Source: a bacterium
GTDB taxonomy: Bacteria; Patescibacteriota; Saccharimonadia; Saccharimonadales; Saccharimonadaceae
DNA length: 64,000 nucleotides
Assembly (NCBI GenBank): GCA_004561445.1
Contig: SFVX01000001.1
Location: forward strand, 372,001 to 436,000
Direction of reading: 5' to 3'
Under the pieces are notes generated by a model. That model was not told the origin of the DNA, did not search any database, and saw only the letters and a list, made by a program, of their open reading frames with translations. Below are positions 49,750 to 57,511 of this stretch, piece after piece. How positions within the stretch are numbered: the first letter of the stretch is position 1; each line of letters starts with the position of its first letter. Both the position numbers and the translations under genes were made by a program.

Positions 49750-51504
49750 ATGCTTTTATCAAAAGAGTTGCAAGATAAGGTCGTAGACCTCCTTGTGGAG
49801 GACGGTCTTGTTGATGCAAATTTGGTGAGAAGGGCATATCTTGAAGTTCAGAAATCTGGGCAGCCGATCTTGGCAGTCTTAAAATCGAAAAAGATTGCGA
49901 CGGATGATTGCGTGCAACATGCAACGGCGATTGTAACGAAGACGCCTTATGTTGACTTGCGTAATATTCGTTTTGATCGTGAAAAATTGGCAGTAATTCC
50001 ACAAGAAGTAGCGCAGCGTCAGCGTGCGATTCCGCTTGAAGAACGCGATGGCGTTTTGATTGTGGCAGTACTTGACGTTACAAATATCCAGCGTACGGAC
50101 TATTTGTCGACCTTGACAGGTAAGCCGATTCGTTCGGTGATGACGTCAGATGCTGGCATCGAAAATGCTTTGATGCAGTATGTTGCCGATATGCGCGACA
50201 TGGATAAAGTGGCAGCGCAAGAAGAAGCGTCGGCGGCCGAGAAGGCGAATGCACAGACGATTACGCAGGACTCGCCGATTTCGAAGGCTTTGACAGCAAT
50301 CTTGGATTATGCCGCGAAGTCGAAAGCGTCGGATATTCACATTGAGCCACTCGAAAAATCGTTAGTGATTCGTTGCCGTATTGATGGTGTTTTGCGTAAG
50401 ACGATGGAGCTCCCGAAGTCGGTTGAGGCGGCACTAATATCGCGTATTAAGATTATGGCGAAACTCAAAATTGATGAGCACCGCGTACCGCAGGATGGTC
50501 AGTTTGCGGTAAATGTGAATGGAAACATTATTGATCTTCGTATCGCGATTGCGCCTGTGGTCTGGGGCGAGCAGGTAGTTATTCGTCTTTTGGATAAGAC
50601 TGGTACTTCGATGGATGTCGAGAAGATGGGTATGACGGGCCGCGCATTGAAGGATGTTGTGGAAGGTATTTCGCGTCCAAATGGTATGATTTTGACTTCT
50701 GGTCCGACGGGTTCTGGTAAGTCTACGACTTTGTATGCCTTGATTAAGCGTATTAAGAGTGATGCGATTAATATCGTGACGCTTGAAGATCCGGTTGAGT
50801 ATAAGATGGATGGCGTGAACCAGACACAGGTGAACGTGGACGCGGGTTTGACTTTCTCGGCGGGACTTCGTTCTATTTTGCGTCAGGACCCTGATGTAGT
50901 GATGGTAGGTGAGATTCGTGATGCAGAAACGGCGAACTTGGCGGTGCAGGCGGCGCTTACGGGTCACTTGGTGTTCTCAACATTGCACACCAACTCGGCA
51001 GCTGGTATTTTGCCTCGTTTAATCGATATGGGCATCGAGCCATTTTTGATTGCTTCGACGCTAAATACGGTTATTGGTCAGCGTCTTGTGCGTCGCGTGG
51101 CGGAACGTCGTGAAAGTTATCAGAGTAGCGAACTGGAGACAGCACAGATTCGTCAGATTGTAGGTGATATTTTGCCTCAGAGTTCTGGGGATGTAGCGGC
51201 GGTGAGTGAAAAACTTGGCTATCCGAATATGCCGGTGGCGAATTCTTCGTCGTTTACGCTTGTAAAAGGTATAGATTCGGAAGAGACACCGAATGGCTAT
51301 AAAGGGCGTGCCGGTCTTTATGAGACGATCGCGGTGGACGATGATATCCAGAAGCTGATTGTGGCACATGCGACGTCTGGTGATATTATGCGCGTGGCGA
51401 AAATGAAGGGCACGGTGACGATGCGTCAAGATGGAGCTTTGAAAGCTTTGGCGGGTATTACGACGCTGGATGAAGTAAACCGCGTGGCGTCGGACTTGGC
51501 GTAG
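49750..51504 (+). CDS. pilB: Type IV pilus extension ATPase PilB
   Basis: A 584-aa GspE/PilB motor. Order: MshEN-like N-terminal domain (about 1-150), Walker A GPTGSGKST (318-326), Asp box TLEDPVEY, Walker B VVMVGEIRDAE (384-393) and His box LVFSTLHTNSAAG. The region after RLVRRV that normally holds two CxxC zinc pairs (starting CPHC) reads AERRESYQS and contains no cysteines. PilC, PilT, prepilins and peptidase are not in the window. Confidence 0.96.
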   Translation: MLLSKELQDKVVDLLVEDGLVDANLVRRAYLEVQKSGQPILAVLKSKKIATDDCVQHATAIVTKTPYVDLRNIRFDREKLAVIPQEVAQRQRAIPLEERDGVLIVAVLDVTNIQRTDYLSTLTGKPIRSVMTSDAGIENALMQYVADMRDMDKVAAQEEASAAEKANAQTITQDSPISKALTAILDYAAKSKASDIHIEPLEKSLVIRCRIDGVLRKTMELPKSVEAALISRIKIMAKLKIDEHRVPQDGQFAVNVNGNIIDLRIAIAPVVWGEQVVIRLLDKTGTSMDVEKMGMTGRALKDVVEGISRPNGMILTSGPTGSGKSTTLYALIKRIKSDAINIVTLEDPVEYKMDGVNQTQVNVDAGLTFSAGLRSILRQDPDVVMVGEIRDAETANLAVQAALTGHLVFSTLHTNSAAGILPRLIDMGIEPFLIASTLNTVIGQRLVRRVAERRESYQSSELETAQIRQIVGDILPQSSGDVAAVSEKLGYPNMPVANSSSFTLVKGIDSEETPNGYKGRAGLYETIAVDDDIQKLIVAHATSGDIMRVAKMKGTVTMRQDGALKALAGITTLDEVNRVASDLA

Positions 51505-51518
51505 AAATGCAGAGCAAT

Positions 51519-51547
51519 AAAAAATGCCCCGAAAGGGGTGTTTTTTT
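51519..51547 (+). terminator. Terminator of pilus operon
   Basis: AAAATGCCCC/GGGGTGTTTT stem with GAAA loop and a T-tract. Confidence 0.85.
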
Positions 51548-51548
51548 G

Positions 51549-51623
51549 TGGTGCGGGTTGAGAGAGTCGAACTCTCATGTTGAGTTTGGAAAACTCACAT
51601 AATAACCGTTATATGAAACCCGC
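51549..51623 (-). tRNA. tRNA-Gly(TCC)
   Basis: 75 nt on the minus strand: acceptor GCGGGTT/AACCCGC, a weak A/T-rich D arm, anticodon arm TGAGT-TTTCCAA-ACTCA, T arm GAGAG/CTCTC, encoded CCA. Reads GGA/GGG. Its presence with normal UGA stops supports the standard code. Confidence 0.92.
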
Positions 51624-51677
51624 AGATATACTTTGAGGCGGTCAATTTTGCCTAGCGGAAGCCCCATAGATGTGCTA

Positions 51678-51755
51678 TGGGGCGGGCAAGAGGAGTCGAA
51701 CCTCCGACCTTCTGGACCACAATCAGACGCTCTAACCAACTGAGCTATGCCCGCC
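51678..51755 (-). tRNA. tRNA-His(GTG)
   Basis: 78 nt including the encoded G-1 opposite C73, the His identity pair. Acceptor GCGGGCA/TGCCCGC, anticodon loop TTGTGGT, T arm GGAGG/CCTCT, encoded CCA. The lowest anticodon-stem pair is an A-C mismatch. Confidence 0.93.
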
Positions 51756-51777
51756 GCGTAAGTACATTATAACAGAT

Positions 51778-52749
51778 TTAGAACTGATTCGTAAAGACTA
51801 AGAGATAGGCAAGATAACCGAGTGCGCCACCAGCGGCAATCACAAAGAGAACGATGAGAGTCCAAACCCAACCAGAAGTTTTGTGCTCAGCTTGAACGAC
51901 AGTATGCTTTTTGGTAGTTTTCTTTTTGATCGGTGATTTTTGGCTGTAAACGTTCTTGGTGCTGGTGAGGCTATTGACGGAAGTCTCTGGGATGTTGGTG
52001 CCGAGAGGACGTTTTTCGATCTTGGCGTCGGTAAGGAATGGGGAGCGTACGCCAACGGAGTAATTGTTAGCGTTTGGTGCTTCGGCTTCAGCCTTGTTTT
52101 GGGCTTCAATCGTAGCTTTGGCGCGAGCGGCGGCCTCGGCGACGGTGTTTGGCTTTTGTACTGAATTTTGGGCAAGCTTTGGCGCGGTCGCAATCTGAGG
52201 ACTGGCTTTGCGGGCGGCTTGCTGTTGTTTTAGGAGAAGTTCGCGACGCTTGCGTTCGATTAGTTGACGCTTGCGAGCAAGGAGTTGCTGCTGACGAAGC
52301 TCGGCGGCGATCTGAGGAGAAACGGTGTGAGCTGGAGCGGATTTCATTGGCTGAACAGCATGAGAGCTTGGCGCAGTAGCGACAAGCTTCTGGGTGGCAG
52401 GACGTTGAGAAACTGACTGTTGAGCCATATGGCGAGCTGCTGGTCTTTGAGCGACGGGGCGGGTAGAGGCGACTTTTGGCGCGGAGGTAACAGTGATAGA
52501 AGTAGGCTTCGTGGTGCGGTGAGCGCTACGAGCTGGGCGGGCAAAATCCATAAATTTCGGACGTTGTGCGATTGGTTTTGGGGCAGCGGTTGGCTGAACG
52601 GCTGGAATTGGAACTGGACCAGAAGAAGTTTTTGGCTTTACTGGTGCCTTGACGGCTGGTTTGGCGGCTCCACGAGTGGTGGTAGCGCGAGATTTGATAG
52701 CTTCAGATACTGCTTTGTCTAGTTCGTCGTAGTCGATATTGTCGCTCAT
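51778..52749 (-). CDS. Tail-anchored Pro/Ala/Lys-rich membrane protein
   Basis: Not recognised. 323 aa: an acidic start (MSDNIDYDELDKAVSEAI), a long disordered Pro/Ala/Lys/Gln-rich region (about 20-140), a strongly helical Arg/Gln/Leu-rich stretch (about 143-185, LLARKRQLIERKRRELLLK), more low-complexity sequence, and one C-terminal membrane helix (about 293-318). The topology puts nearly everything in the cytoplasm. It overlaps the tpiA stop by four bases, so they are co-translated. Confidence 0.7.
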   Translation of the reverse strand: MSDNIDYDELDKAVSEAIKSRATTTRGAAKPAVKAPVKPKTSSGPVPIPAVQPTAAPKPIAQRPKFMDFARPARSAHRTTKPTSITVTSAPKVASTRPVAQRPAARHMAQQSVSQRPATQKLVATAPSSHAVQPMKSAPAHTVSPQIAAELRQQQLLARKRQLIERKRRELLLKQQQAARKASPQIATAPKLAQNSVQKPNTVAEAAARAKATIEAQNKAEAEAPNANNYSVGVRSPFLTDAKIEKRPLGTNIPETSVNSLTSTKNVYSQKSPIKKKTTKKHTVVQAEHKTSGWVWTLIVLFVIAAGGALGYLAYLLVFTNQF

Positions 52750-53528
52750 TTATTTTTACCCTTTGCTGTTTCTACGATAGCACAGAATGAATCTGCTATC
52801 AAACTGGCACCTCCGACAAGTAGACCATCGATGCCTTCGATGTCGAGATAGCCACCGGCAGTGTCGGCATTAACGGATCCGCCATAAAGAACGGAGATGT
52901 TTTCGCCAATTTCTTTGCCGTAAAGCTTGCCGATATGGGAGCGAATAATCTTGACGGCGGCGTCGATGTCGGCTGGTTTAGCTGGTTTGGCATTTTTATT
53001 GCTAGAGATAGCCCAGACTGGTTCGTAAGCGATAATAACTTTATCGATGTCTTCTTTGCTGACTAGATGAAGCCCTTCGATGAGTTGATTATGAATGGCA
53101 CGATTGGTTTCGCCGTCTTTGCGCTCGAGCGTGGTTTCGCCAATACAAAGGACAGGGGTAATGTTGTTGCGAATAGCAGCGGCAACTTTTTCTTGGATGT
53201 CTTTGTCGCTCTCATTAAAGACGTAGCGACGCTCGGAGTGGCCGACGAGAGCATAATCGACAAAGCCACGAAGCTGCGAGACGGAAACTTCGCCGGTGTA
53301 AGCGCCATAATCGCGCCAGTAGAAGTTTTGTGCGGCGAGTTTGAATTGACGGCGATTGATCTGGAGAGAAAGAGTTTGCAAAGCGACAAGAGAAGGGGCG
53401 AGCACAATCTGAAGATTGCGGCCGGTGTCGATGCGGCGGCTGAGGCGACTGAGGTAGAGGCTGGCCTCGCCTGGAGTGAAGTTCATTTTCCAGTTTGCAA
53501 TTATGTATTTTTTTCTGGGACTAGTCAT
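52746..53528 (-). CDS. tpiA: Triosephosphate isomerase
   Basis: TIM-barrel enzyme (260 aa) of glycolysis. Seen: IANWKMNFTPGEA with the catalytic Lys, the electrophile His in VGHSERR, IAYEPVWAI with the catalytic Glu, and VLYGGSVNAD / LLVGGASL phosphate-binding loops. Leaderless (TAAAAT, six bases). Confidence 0.98.
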   Translation of the reverse strand: MTSPRKKYIIANWKMNFTPGEASLYLSRLSRRIDTGRNLQIVLAPSLVALQTLSLQINRRQFKLAAQNFYWRDYGAYTGEVSVSQLRGFVDYALVGHSERRYVFNESDKDIQEKVAAAIRNNITPVLCIGETTLERKDGETNRAIHNQLIEGLHLVSKEDIDKVIIAYEPVWAISSNKNAKPAKPADIDAAVKIIRSHIGKLYGKEIGENISVLYGGSVNADTAGGYLDIEGIDGLLVGGASLIADSFCAIVETAKGKNK

Positions 53529-53534
53529 ACCTAA

Positions 53535-53540
53535 ATTTTA
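53535..53540 (-). promoter_or_regulatory. -10 TAAAAT, leaderless tpiA
   Basis: Exactly six bases before the tpiA ATG. Confidence 0.6.
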
Positions 53541-53566
53541 CCATAAGCGAGTAAAAAACGGTAAAG

Positions 53567-54058
53567 CTAGAGTGCGTAAACTGGTTGGCCATAACAGAGC
53601 CAAGCAAAGACAAAACAAAGAAGATTGGCAATCATGGCAAAAAGCATGACGGCGGCAATGTAGGGACTAAAAAAGAAGGCGAGCGCAACGGCGATAGTCC
53701 AAAAAACAGTAGTGAGAATAAGTTCGGTGGCGTAGATGGGGCATTTAATGAAGTGTGAGAATTTGCTAATAGCACGTCGGATGGCGCCGTTGTATTGGCG
53801 GAGGCTTTTATAAAGACCAAAAATCACGAGGGCGGAAAGAGCGAAGGCAAGAAGGCCAAAGATAACATTGTTGCCGGAGTTGACATTAGCTATAGGGGTA
53901 GTTGGTGTTTTGATAATAGGGTCACAGCCTTCGGACGTGACAGGAGTTTGGTTTTCGGGTAGAGGAAGTAAAAGAATAGTAAAACCGACAGCGAGAACGG
54001 CAGCAATAGACAACAAAATGCGTCCGCTAGCTCGAAGAAAACGCGCAATAAAATTCAT
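53567..54058 (-). CDS. Four-helix membrane protein, unknown
   Basis: 163 aa with membrane helices at about 13-32, 65-83, 109-127 and 131-155. The first external loop has PENQTPVTSEGCDP with one Cys; the cytoplasmic loop is basic (KSLRQYNGAIRRAISKF). No family recognised. Leaderless (TAAAAT, six bases). Lies upstream of tpiA but has its own promoter. Confidence 0.68.
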   Translation of the reverse strand: MNFIARFLRASGRILLSIAAVLAVGFTILLLPLPENQTPVTSEGCDPIIKTPTTPIANVNSGNNVIFGLLAFALSALVIFGLYKSLRQYNGAIRRAISKFSHFIKCPIYATELILTTVFWTIAVALAFFFSPYIAAVMLFAMIANLLCFVFAWLCYGQPVYAL

Positions 54059-54064
54059 AATTAT

Positions 54065-54070
54065 ATTTTA
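54065..54070 (-). promoter_or_regulatory. -10 TAAAAT, leaderless membrane protein
   Basis: Exactly six bases before the ATG. Confidence 0.6.
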
Positions 54071-54105
54071 ACACGCTAAAGCTAAACGGACGCTATAGAC
54101 TGTCG

Positions 54106-54873
54106 TTACTCGGTGACGCCAATAATGCCGCGAAGAGCGTAGGCGGTATCTTCGTGTGAGCGAACCGTAATAGTGTCGATACCCATTTGAACGACAGGGT
54201 AATCGTTGCCACCCGGTTGGGTCATGTCGCCAAAGTAGAGAACCTCTGATTTGTCAACTTTAAGCTCATCGAGCAGGTGAGTCATACCGAATTCCTTATT
54301 CATGCCAGGAGTGACGGCGTTGATAGAAGTAGTGCCGCCAATCTCGTAGTCGAATTCTGGTGCGAGCTCTTTGCAACGCTTGCAGATAATTTCACGCTTT
54401 TTGCAGTCTGGATCCCAGGCGTATTTGGCTTCGGTGCCGGCTTTTTGGCCGAGGGCAGAGAAGGTGACTTGGCTGAGACGGTTTTCGATGATTTCGTCAC
54501 CTTCGGCAACTTTGTCGATTTCCCAGAAACCGTTTTCTTTGGCTGCGGTCTCGATAGCTTCGGAAATTTTTTTAACTTGCTCGTCGGTGAGAGGGTAATT
54601 GTAAATCTGCTCCCAATCTTTTTTCTCAATATTGTAGCGATAATATTGTGTACCTTGAGCGACGAAAAGATGTAAATGACTGAGCTGTTCTGGGGTGGCG
54701 TCTTTTAGGCGATCTACAATTTGAATTAAGAATTGGTCGAATTTTTGGCCGGAAATAGGGCAGATTTCATAATGATCAAGACATTTTGTCAAGAGTTCGG
54801 CAATCTCGTCAGGAATGGGAGTCTTGGCGATATTGAGGGTCTGATCGATGTCAAATGCGAGTACTTTTTTCAT
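54106..54873 (-). CDS. HAD-superfamily phosphatase, phosphomannomutase-like
   Basis: A HAD-IIB protein of 255 aa. Seen: nucleophile motif LAFDIDQTLN near the start, PISGQKFDQF (motif II region), a cap with a VTFSALGQKAG segment and DPDCKKREI that resemble eukaryotic-type phosphomannomutases, INAVTPGMNKEFGM and the acidic motif VLYFGDMTQPGGNDYPV. The nucleophile motif DIDQT replaces DxDGT. GGAGGT precedes ATG 54873; the ATG 12 bases earlier overlaps that site and is rejected. Either a sugar-phosphate phosphatase or mutase. Confidence 0.8.
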   Translation of the reverse strand: MKKVLAFDIDQTLNIAKTPIPDEIAELLTKCLDHYEICPISGQKFDQFLIQIVDRLKDATPEQLSHLHLFVAQGTQYYRYNIEKKDWEQIYNYPLTDEQVKKISEAIETAAKENGFWEIDKVAEGDEIIENRLSQVTFSALGQKAGTEAKYAWDPDCKKREIICKRCKELAPEFDYEIGGTTSINAVTPGMNKEFGMTHLLDELKVDKSEVLYFGDMTQPGGNDYPVVQMGIDTITVRSHEDTAYALRGIIGVTE

Positions 54874-54896
54874 AATTACCTCCAAATTATGTATCT

Positions 54897-54902
54897 ATTT
54901 TA
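54897..54902 (-). promoter_or_regulatory. -10 TAAAAT of HAD gene
   Basis: Minus strand, 23 bases before the chosen ATG. Confidence 0.5.
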
Positions 54903-54914
54903 CATGATTTGAGA

Positions 54915-54943
54915 CAAAAAAGCTCGCAAAGGCTTTTGCGAGT
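54915..54943 (-). terminator. Distal terminator of KPEA-repeat gene
   Basis: CTCGCAAA/TTTGCGAG stem and U6 on the minus strand; second of two tandem hairpins. Confidence 0.85.
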
Positions 54944-54962
54944 GAATTTTAGAAAAGGAGAG

Positions 54963-54987
54963 CCCCCGCATCCTTTCAATGCGGGGG
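54963..54987 (-). terminator. Proximal hairpin of KPEA-repeat gene
   Basis: CCCCCGCAT/ATGCGGGGG, 9 bp, with a weak U-tract. Confidence 0.75.
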
Positions 54988-55017
54988 TAGTGAATTTTCT
55001 CCTAATCACGATAGGGA

Positions 55018-55716
55018 TTATTCCTCCCATATCTTGTCAATCAAAGCGATTGCGTCGTCGGAAGTGAAGCGCTTATGGGGTTCGGGCTTGGCCTCAGGCT
55101 TAGCTTCGGGCTTCTTCTCGGGCTCGGCTTCGGGCTTAGCTTCGGGTTTGGCCTCGGGCTTAGCTTCAGGCTTCTTCTCGGGCTTAGCCTTAGGCTTACC
55201 TTCGGGTTTGGCCTCGGGCTTAGCTTCAGGCTTCTTCTCGGGCTTAGCTTCGGGCTTTTTGCCGGAGTCGGAAGAATCACTCTTCTTGGTGTGCTTCTTC
55301 ACGAAGTCGGCGAAAACGGTCTCGATCTTTTTGAAGACATCGGCCTTGTAGCCCTTGTCGTCAATGACATCGCCACGACGGTTCAATTTACAGTTGTCAC
55401 CGACGTAGACGGCGATGTACTTGCCGGTCTCGTCCTTCTGTCCCTCCTGAACAGCAACAACCTCGGCAGCCGATGCGCCGCGATTCTCATCCGCGTAGAA
55501 CTGCGCGGCAGAGATGCGCTTAATGATCGCGAGCGTCGCTTTGGCCTGCGCCTCGGTGAAAGTGTCCGAAAGGGGCGGATAGACCTTGATGCCCGTGAAG
55601 TTGTTGCCCTTGCCGTGCATGCGGTCGCAGACAACGATCGCGCTGCCGCCCTTGTCCGTGTTGAGTTCGTGGCCTTCTGTGTCCACGAATATCGTAGCGT
55701 AATTTTTCTTTGACAT
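55018..55716 (-). CDS. Hypothetical protein with KPEA repeat tail
   Basis: 232 aa. The N-terminal domain (about 1-145, ATIFVDTEGHELNTDKGG, AKATLAIIKRISAAQFYADENRG, YIAVYVGDNCKLN) is soluble and not recognised. Residues about 153-212 are nearly pure KPEA/KPEK units, encoded by three 60-bp DNA repeats, and a short conserved-looking helix ends the protein (TSDDAIALIDKIWEE). No signal peptide. The Lys/Glu/Pro rod could be an extended spacer. Driven by a full TTGACA promoter with a leader of about 180 nt and AAGGAGG. Confidence 0.72.
   Translation of the reverse strand: MSKKNYATIFVDTEGHELNTDKGGSAIVVCDRMHGKGNNFTGIKVYPPLSDTFTEAQAKATLAIIKRISAAQFYADENRGASAAEVVAVQEGQKDETGKYIAVYVGDNCKLNRRGDVIDDKGYKADVFKKIETVFADFVKKHTKKSDSSDSGKKPEAKPEKKPEAKPEAKPEGKPKAKPEKKPEAKPEAKPEAKPEAEPEKKPEAKPEAKPEPHKRFTSDDAIALIDKIWEE
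55081..55260 (-). repeat. Three tandem 60-bp repeats (KPEA-coding)
   Basis: Units at 55081-55140, 55141-55200 and 55201-55260. Units two and three are identical over their first 48 bases. Each codes for 20 residues. Confidence 0.9.
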
Positions 55717-55898
55717 AATTATGTCCTCCTTTTAATATAAGAAACTTTCGCATCGTATGCGAAGCCGGAGGGTACGACTTCCTCCAAGCATGAAATGCGC
55801 CTCGCGCGAGATGCACTTGATGCTTGAAGGAAAGCGATAAATATGTCTTTGTGATTAGGAGTTAAAATGCGTGCTTAGCATATAATTAGTCTAAGCAT
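55717..55898 (-). promoter_or_regulatory. Long structured 5' leader
   Basis: A 13-bp stem (55832-55820 with 55791-55779, one G-U) has the palindrome CTCGCGCGAG (55801-55810) near its tip. A second hairpin TTCGCAT/ATGCGAA with ACG loop (55747-55763) lies before AAGGAGG. A GCTTAG/CTAAGC stem is near the 5' end. Confidence 0.6.
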
Positions 55899-55904
55899 GC
55901 TTTA

Positions 55905-55933
55905 ATAATAGCACAAACGTCTTAAAATGTCAA
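55905..55933 (-). promoter_or_regulatory. Full promoter TTGACA-17-TATTAT
   Basis: Minus strand: -35 at 55928-55933, spacer ending TTGTGC, -10 at 55905-55910. Confidence 0.78.
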
Positions 55934-55943
55934 TAGGAAGAAC

Positions 55944-55980
55944 ATAAAAATGCCCACTTTGTAGACGAAATGGGCATTTG
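55944..55980 (-). terminator. tyrS terminator
   Basis: AAATGCCCA/TGGGCATTT with an inner TTTC/GAAA-like extension, then TTTTT on the minus strand. Confidence 0.85.
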
Positions 55981-56000
55981 AAGTGAGATTTTACTAGATT

Positions 56001-57212
56001 TTAGCGAACGAGCGCGAACTTGTTTTTGCCTTTTTTGATGAGAGACAGCTCGGAGATGGCCTGGTCGGTGGTGACTTTCTGGCCATTGATAGAGATGGCG
56101 TTGCCGGCGATGAGCTTGCGAGCTTCGCCTTTACTAGATGCGAGGCCAGTGGCAACGAGAATGTCGATGAGGTTGCCAAAAGTAGCAGTCGGGAAGCTTT
56201 TAGCGAAGAGTTCGACTTCGTCGGTAGAAAGGTCGGTGAGTTTGCCGTCACCGAAGACGATAGCGGTGATTTTCTTAGCGGCCATAGCAGCGTCTTCGCC
56301 ATGAACGATGGCAGTGACGAGCTCGGCGAGGCGAGCTTGGCCGTAGCGAGCGCCCGGATTTTCGCGATGACGGGCCAAAATTTCGTCGAGTTCTTCTGGA
56401 GTGACGAAAGTGAAGTATTTGAAGTAATCTTCGAGCGCTTCGTCGGATTGGTTGAGCCAGAACTGATAGAAGTCGAAAATTGAGGTCTTGTTGGCGTCAA
56501 GCCAGACGGCGTTGCCTTCGGACTTGCCGAATTTGCGGCCGGTGACTTTGTCGATAATAAGTGGGCAAGAGTAGCAGTCGGCAGTGGCGTTTTCGAGGCG
56601 TGAAATGAGATGAATGCCAGAGGTGCAGTTGCCAAATTGGTCGGCGCCGCAGAGCTGAAGTGTAACGTTGTGTTCGCGGAAGAGGTGCAAGAAATCGTAG
56701 CCCTGGATGAGGGTGTAACTAAATTCGGCATAAGAGATGCCGGCGCCACCTTCACCGATGCGATTTTGGACGAACTGGCGGTCGAGCAACTGGGTCATGC
56801 TGAAGCATTTACCAATTTCGCGCAGGAAAGGCAAGAATTTGACATCTTTGAACCAGTCGAGATTGTCGACGATGGCGGCATTCTCGTCGGAGTGGGTGAC
56901 GCGAATGATTTGACGCGCGAGAGCGGCTTTGTTGTACTCGATTTCGTCGAGAGGCTTGAGCTCGCGTTCGGCGTTGTCTTTTGGATCGCCGATCTGGCCA
57001 GTGGCGCCACCAACCAAGAAATATGGAGTATAACCATGGCGTACGAAGCAAGCGCACATCATGAGAGCAGCGAGGTGGCCGATGTGAAGACTATCAGCGG
57101 AAGGGTCGGTGCCCCAATAAAAATTGCGCGGAGCTTTGTCTAGGTCTGATATCTGATCCAGCGTGTGCTGCGCGACAAAACCACGCCACTGGAGCTCTTC
57201 GGATAATTTCAT
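56001..57212 (-). CDS. tyrS: Tyrosyl-tRNA synthetase
   Basis: Class I synthetase, 403 aa. Seen: FYWGTDPSADSLHIGHL with HIGH at 43-46, TLIQGYDFLHL and LQLCGADQFGN tyrosine-pocket motifs, KFGKSEGN as the KMSKS loop, and a C-terminal S4 RNA-binding domain (SKGEARKLIAGNAISING). Unlike many genes here it has a conventional leader with AAGGAG. Confidence 0.97.
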   Translation of the reverse strand: MKLSEELQWRGFVAQHTLDQISDLDKAPRNFYWGTDPSADSLHIGHLAALMMCACFVRHGYTPYFLVGGATGQIGDPKDNAERELKPLDEIEYNKAALARQIIRVTHSDENAAIVDNLDWFKDVKFLPFLREIGKCFSMTQLLDRQFVQNRIGEGGAGISYAEFSYTLIQGYDFLHLFREHNVTLQLCGADQFGNCTSGIHLISRLENATADCYSCPLIIDKVTGRKFGKSEGNAVWLDANKTSIFDFYQFWLNQSDEALEDYFKYFTFVTPEELDEILARHRENPGARYGQARLAELVTAIVHGEDAAMAAKKITAIVFGDGKLTDLSTDEVELFAKSFPTATFGNLIDILVATGLASSKGEARKLIAGNAISINGQKVTTDQAISELSLIKKGKNKFALVR

Positions 57213-57262
57213 GATTTACTCCTTAAATTTTTAAATTATTTTACCATAAAAGCGCCTTGTGG

Positions 57263-57268
57263 TAAAAT
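57263..57268 (+). promoter_or_regulatory. -10 TAAAAT for tRNA-Arg(TCT)
   Basis: Nine bases before the tRNA 5' end; the same A/T-rich stretch probably serves tyrS on the other strand. Confidence 0.55.
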
Positions 57269-57277
57269 GAGGGAAGT

Positions 57278-57354
57278 GGCGCCATAGCTCAGCTGGATAG
57301 AGCAGGAGACTTCTAAGCTCAAGGTCGTAGGTTCGAATCCTACTGGCGCTACCA
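57278..57354 (+). tRNA. tRNA-Arg(TCT) with weak anticodon stem
   Basis: 77 nt: acceptor GGCGCCA/TGGCGCT, D arm GCTC/GAGC, loop CTTCTAA, T arm GTAGG/CCTAC, encoded CCA. The anticodon stem GGAGA/GCTCA has only three Watson-Crick pairs with G-A mismatches at both ends. Reads AGA/AGG. Confidence 0.9.
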
Positions 57355-57370
57355 GTTATGATTTTGAAAG

Positions 57371-57396
57371 GCTAGCTCCGGGAGGGGCTGGTTTTT
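57371..57396 (+). terminator. Terminator after tRNA-Arg(TCT)
   Basis: CTAGCTCC/GGGGCTGG stem (two G-U) and T5. The following 115 bases to the next gene hold nothing I can identify. Confidence 0.7.
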
Positions 57397-57511
57397 GTAT
57401 TGACAAGCATATAGCTAAAAAGAGAACAGCACATTTTAAGTGGTGCCTGGCGGGCTTAGTGGGCTATCTTTGCTCGGCGAAGAAGCTGCGCAATATGAGC
57501 ATTACAACTAG

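Noticed and set aside
51778..52749. TonB- or FtsN-like envelope protein
   Set aside because: The membrane helix is C-terminal with almost no external part, and no SPOR or TonB domain is present.
55081..55260. CRISPR array
   Set aside because: The repeats are contiguous, coding and without spacers.
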